The notes under the pieces: model-generated
The model's input: only the letters and a program-made list of their open reading frames with translations
The model's database searches: none
What the model was told of the DNA's origin: nothing
Shown here: positions 60,701-64,000 of the stretch, piece by piece
Numbering within the stretch: the stretch's first letter is position 1
How the letters are laid out: each line of letters begins with the position of its first letter
Made by a program: the position numbers and the translations under genes
From: Verpa conica
Taxonomy: Eukaryota > Ascomycota > Pezizomycetes > Pezizales > Morchellaceae
Assembly: GCA_033030425.1 (NCBI GenBank)
Contig: JAUFSD010000023.1
Location: forward strand, 806,001 to 870,000
Direction of reading: 5' to 3'
DNA: 64,000 nt

Positions 60701-62877
60701 CTGAATAGATGAACCAGTAGATCAAAAGCCCGCTAGATATCCCCGCTCCATGGCCCTTCCGTTCAGGGGGAAATTATTTAGGGGGATAAAGGATTACCAT
60801 ATTTAGCTAAATATAAGAACTGTATTATTTCTCTAAAATTGCGAGATAAAACCGTGAGAGTAACTAATTTAGTATAAAATTAGGTAATATATGTTCTATC
60901 AAACTTTTCGACTGTTCTGCTACCAATAATGCCAAAGGGAGGCCATTCCTCTCTACTCTTGTTACCATATCTTAATTCTGGCTAGAATTCACCTTTCTCT
61001 TCACTACTTCAAGTTCACCCACCTCACCATACCCCTTGCATATATTGACCATTTAAACTACACTGAATAGCTTAATCTTCAAAAAAGAAAAAAGAAAACT
61101 AGAAAGTCGACCTATTACTCTTACTTCTACTTTCCTACTCGTTTCTTAATGAACCCGAGACACTGAGCTGAAGCATAAACTGTGAGGACTACGAGTTTCT
61201 ACCCTCAATTTATTTATACTATTTATTGAGTTGTTCGTTCTTCTCATGCAGCTACTAGTTTGGGGTAAACTTGTATAGGTAATATTATCAACTACAATAA
61301 GCTTGTCGGGCTGGCTCGGAGCTTTAACCACCTTCGTAAATTTCTCCTTGGTACAACGTTGAATAGTGCCTATTACTAAAAATTCTGTAGGTGTGGTTCA
61401 ACTTCTGCTATGGAGAAACTTTCACAGAATGTGGACAATTTGTGTAAGTACTTTCATAAAGCGATCTTTTCTGTTCTGTCACTAGCTTTGTTTACTTTGT
61501 CTGTATCTGTACTCTCATGGGTGGAGCTATCATTTTAGGGGCGATGATTGGTTTGATGGCTTGGGTTACGAAAGATAGAGGGCTAAATTGTAAGGGGAAA
61601 AGTGGCTGTGGAAACGGGTTTCGTGGGGAGGGGAGTACTGGCTCACTTAGTAGTGTAGACCAAAGGGTTTCAGAGGTTCAAATCAGCAAAACATAGCTGT
61701 AGTATGAGTGATGTTTAGGAATAATCAAATTCCCTATGAGTGTGTCCGGCAGTAATTTTAAAAAATTTGTGGAAAGTAATTAACTAACTCACTATTATAA
61801 AGGAAACACCACTTGAAGCTTGTATCCGATATAATTATCTTGATCATTGACTGTTGTCTCTAAAGATAAGGTAAGACCTAGATTAGGATTGGAGGCACAT
61901 GAGGTATGTCTGAGATATTTGTGTTATCCCACTAGTGGACCACCATAGTATTCCAGCTAGGTCTATACTTTACCAGCAGTAGGAATTCGAATTTTGACAC
62001 ATTTTCTCTTCCATAGAAGATCAGACTGCTGAGAGAGGAGTCTACAAGCACAGAAAGCGCCTCCTAAGTGCTCTTTACCCTTTCGAGTTATATAGTCTAA
62101 ATATAGGCCCTCCTTTGGCCATAATACTCTTTCCAACACAACCCGAAGGCTTTTTATTTTCATTCTTGGATAATTTATGGGTACTTTTAATTTTAGTAGT
62201 TTTAAGCTGCGCGGATACAGCTAGTCTCATGCCCGATTGATTGTCACGAAAACCAAAAGTAACGTAAGTGGATGCTCAGAATTGACACCTCTTGCCTCAT
62301 AAGATTGATTTCCTGTTTCCGAACAGTAATTCACCTACTCATGTAGTATGATATTAAAGGCAGGGATTCCATGGCGTATATACAGTACCCCCTTTCGAGC
62401 CTTGGCACTAGTCACGTGCTTCTTGGCCCAGAGGCTCGAGTGACGTGGCTGGCAGTACTGTACTAGACAGAATAATTACATGTATGTTAGAGCAACCAAG
62501 GGACAGAAGGCCTAGGGAACATGCGTGAGTTAAACAAAGAAGAGTAAAAGAGCAATATATGGCTAAAAGAAGCTTTCTGGGTTTGTCTTGCCCCTTTGGC
62601 TAGCGAAGGAATACGCAGATTCGCTAGTTGAACTACCTTTATATCTTATCGAGTCTTCTCCTCTATATCGTCCCCGTTGCCCCTCGCCCTCCGCCGAGTC
62701 TCCCCTCCACTCTGCGTTGTCCCTCGTCCCACACACGCATTCTCCTCATACCAGTACTACTCTTTCACCACCACCACCATCACTGTCCCCATCTCTCATC
62801 TTCTGACCTTGCCATCAGCCAATTCATCAAATTTCTTGACCTTCATTTCCCACGCTAAGCAGAAGTCTGCATTTGAG
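57767..62877. other. large intergenic region, no gene recognised
   Basis: The first part contains the GFA1 promoter and a TGGATTGA-type simple repeat near 57870-57970. From 58.2 to 62.5 kb the sequence is AT-rich with only short ORFs, and no transposon domain, RNA gene or clear repeat was found. The final 250 bases are pyrimidine-rich with CCACCACCACCAT runs and should be the RIB4 promoter and leader. Confidence 0.45.
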
Positions 62878-63858
62878 ATGTTCTCTGGTACTAAAGGTCC
62901 TGGTGTTGTTGAGGCTCTGGATGGTATGTTTTCTCGTATCCATTCCACTAGCTTGTTGCCCCTCTTCCCACCAATCAATACTCTACAGGATAGATTCCAA
63001 TAAATATATGTTCAGGCTCCAACCTCCGTGTTCTCATCGTGCACGCCCGCTGGAACACTACCTTAATCACGCCGCTCGTGGAAGGCGCGCGGAAAAGGCT
63101 TCTAGAACGTGGTGTGAAAGAATTGAATATAATTACGCAGAGCGTCCCTGGTAGCTGGGAATTGCCCGTAGCCGTTCAACGGTTCGATTTCCCTCGCTCT
63201 AGGCATTACCCTCCATACTGTTCCCTAAACTAGCTGTTTCTGGACCTACATATATATTCCCGCTTATTCTATCCCACAAAAATGTGATTCTTTTTGAATA
63301 AAATAAGAGTCAACAAGTATCTAAGACTTTAATTATTCAGGTTGTATGCTGCGTCTCAGGTTCAGGCCTCCTCCGCTCCTTCTGGAGATCTCCTTGGTGG
63401 TCTCGGCCGCAGTTCAACCCCAGTTCCTGGCTCTACATCAGGCACCTCAAGCAAAGGGCCGTTTGATGCCATTATTGCCATCGGGGTATTAATCAAGGGA
63501 GACACTGTGCACTTCGAACACATTGCCGAGTCTGTTTCTAGAGGATTGATGAGGCTTCAATTGGATTTTGGTGTGCCGGTTATTTTTGGGTTACTGGTAA
63601 AAAGCACCAATTTTAGAGTTAACTGAAATACAAAAGTTCCGAGTTTATGCTGATCTTATCTGAAGACCGTACTTAACGAAGAGCAAGCCAAAAAGCGCGC
63701 TGGCTTAACAACAGACGGTCATAACCACGGGGAAGATTGGGGTGAAGCAGGTGAGCCGTAATTTTCTATTTCAACATTTGTGTAAGGTGCTAATTTAGTA
63801 CGTAGCCGTTGAAATGGGCGCAAAGAGAAAGCTCTGGGCAGATGGTATCATCGGGTAG
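62878..63858 (+). CDS. RIB4: 6,7-dimethyl-8-ribityllumazine synthase
   Basis: This is the penultimate enzyme of riboflavin synthesis, joining the ribityl-diaminouracil with dihydroxybutanone phosphate. Five exons keep frame: 62878-62923, 63016-63181, 63341-63596, 63666-63750 and 63806-63858, giving 201 residues. Motifs are [11 protein letters not shown] (substrate-binding Trp), [40 protein letters not shown] (catalytic His) and the [17 protein letters not shown] segment. A Ser/Gly/Pro-rich insert of about 30 residues follows LYAASQVQ; such an insert is typical of fungal forms. Intron 2 has a GTTCGA donor. The gene is complete; the remaining 142 bases of the window show nothing further. Confidence 0.97.
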
Positions 63859-64000
63859 GCATAAATTAAAGGGCTAGAAAAGTCAATGGTTTAACCTATG
63901 GGGTGTAATATCTGCATCAAAGTTTTGACAACTAACAATTTCTTGTGTGATTGTAATTTTCCCTGCCACTTTAGGCCTTCATTTGTCGGTCCCTATTTGT

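Noticed and set aside
61630..61700. tRNA- or SINE-like A box (TGGCTCACTTAGTAG) and B box (AGGTTCAAATC)
   Set aside because: Acceptor and anticodon stems do not pair; at most a very old tRNA-derived fragment.

Overview
The window looks like nuclear DNA of a filamentous ascomycete (Pezizomycotina; a transposon-rich class such as Pezizomycetes is a guess). The evidence is many short spliceosomal introns (mostly about 50-110 bp, with GTAAGT or GTATGT donors and CTAAC-like branch sites), a fungal set of housekeeping genes on both strands without operons, and fungal-type transposable elements. Wherever exon boundaries are given, they were checked by keeping the reading frame across every junction.

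Layout. 1-6.0 kb, minus strand: a Helitron with a spliced Rep/helicase gene carrying two in-frame stops, preceded by a small spliced gene whose product resembles a single-strand DNA-binding fold. 6.0-9.3 kb, minus strand: the 5' part of a Ty3/gypsy-type LTR element (promoter, tandemly repeated leader, gag, protease), truncated where the Helitron side begins. 9.6-11.35 kb: a GC-rich composite repeat with a higher-order minisatellite. 11.8-22 kb: genes for a cation-chloride cotransporter (VHC1-like), L-serine/threonine dehydratase (CHA1-like), farnesyl/geranylgeranyltransferase alpha subunit (RAM2) and mevalonate kinase (ERG12). ERG12 and RAM2 belong to linked steps, since the mevalonate pathway supplies the prenyl donor for RAM2. 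22-27.8 kb: a second repeat island, with an almost perfect inverted pair of 240-bp MITEs inserted in a copy of the same minisatellite family. 27.9-38.4 kb: a probably N-myristoylated disordered protein, methylthioribose-1-phosphate isomerase (MRI1), a small coiled-coil gene and a SAM + HMG-box protein. 41-53.9 kb: ERCC8/CSA-like WD40 protein, ATG5, a superoxide-dismutase-like mitoribosomal protein, an SFK1/Frag1-DRAM membrane protein, a synaptojanin-type inositol phosphatase and an Arg/Ser-rich protein. 55.2-57.8 kb: GFA1. 62.9-63.9 kb: lumazine synthase (RIB4). About 5 kb between GFA1 and RIB4 is AT-rich with no recognisable gene.

The most unusual signals are the MITE pair with uninterrupted paralogous sites inside the same window, the intron-bearing Helitron with its companion gene, an old MITE copy with mostly transition-type decay, and several odd splice structures: a GC-AG intron in ATG5, recurrent GTTC donors, a 25-nt frame gap in the phosphatase gene, and a 5-nt first coding exon in GFA1.
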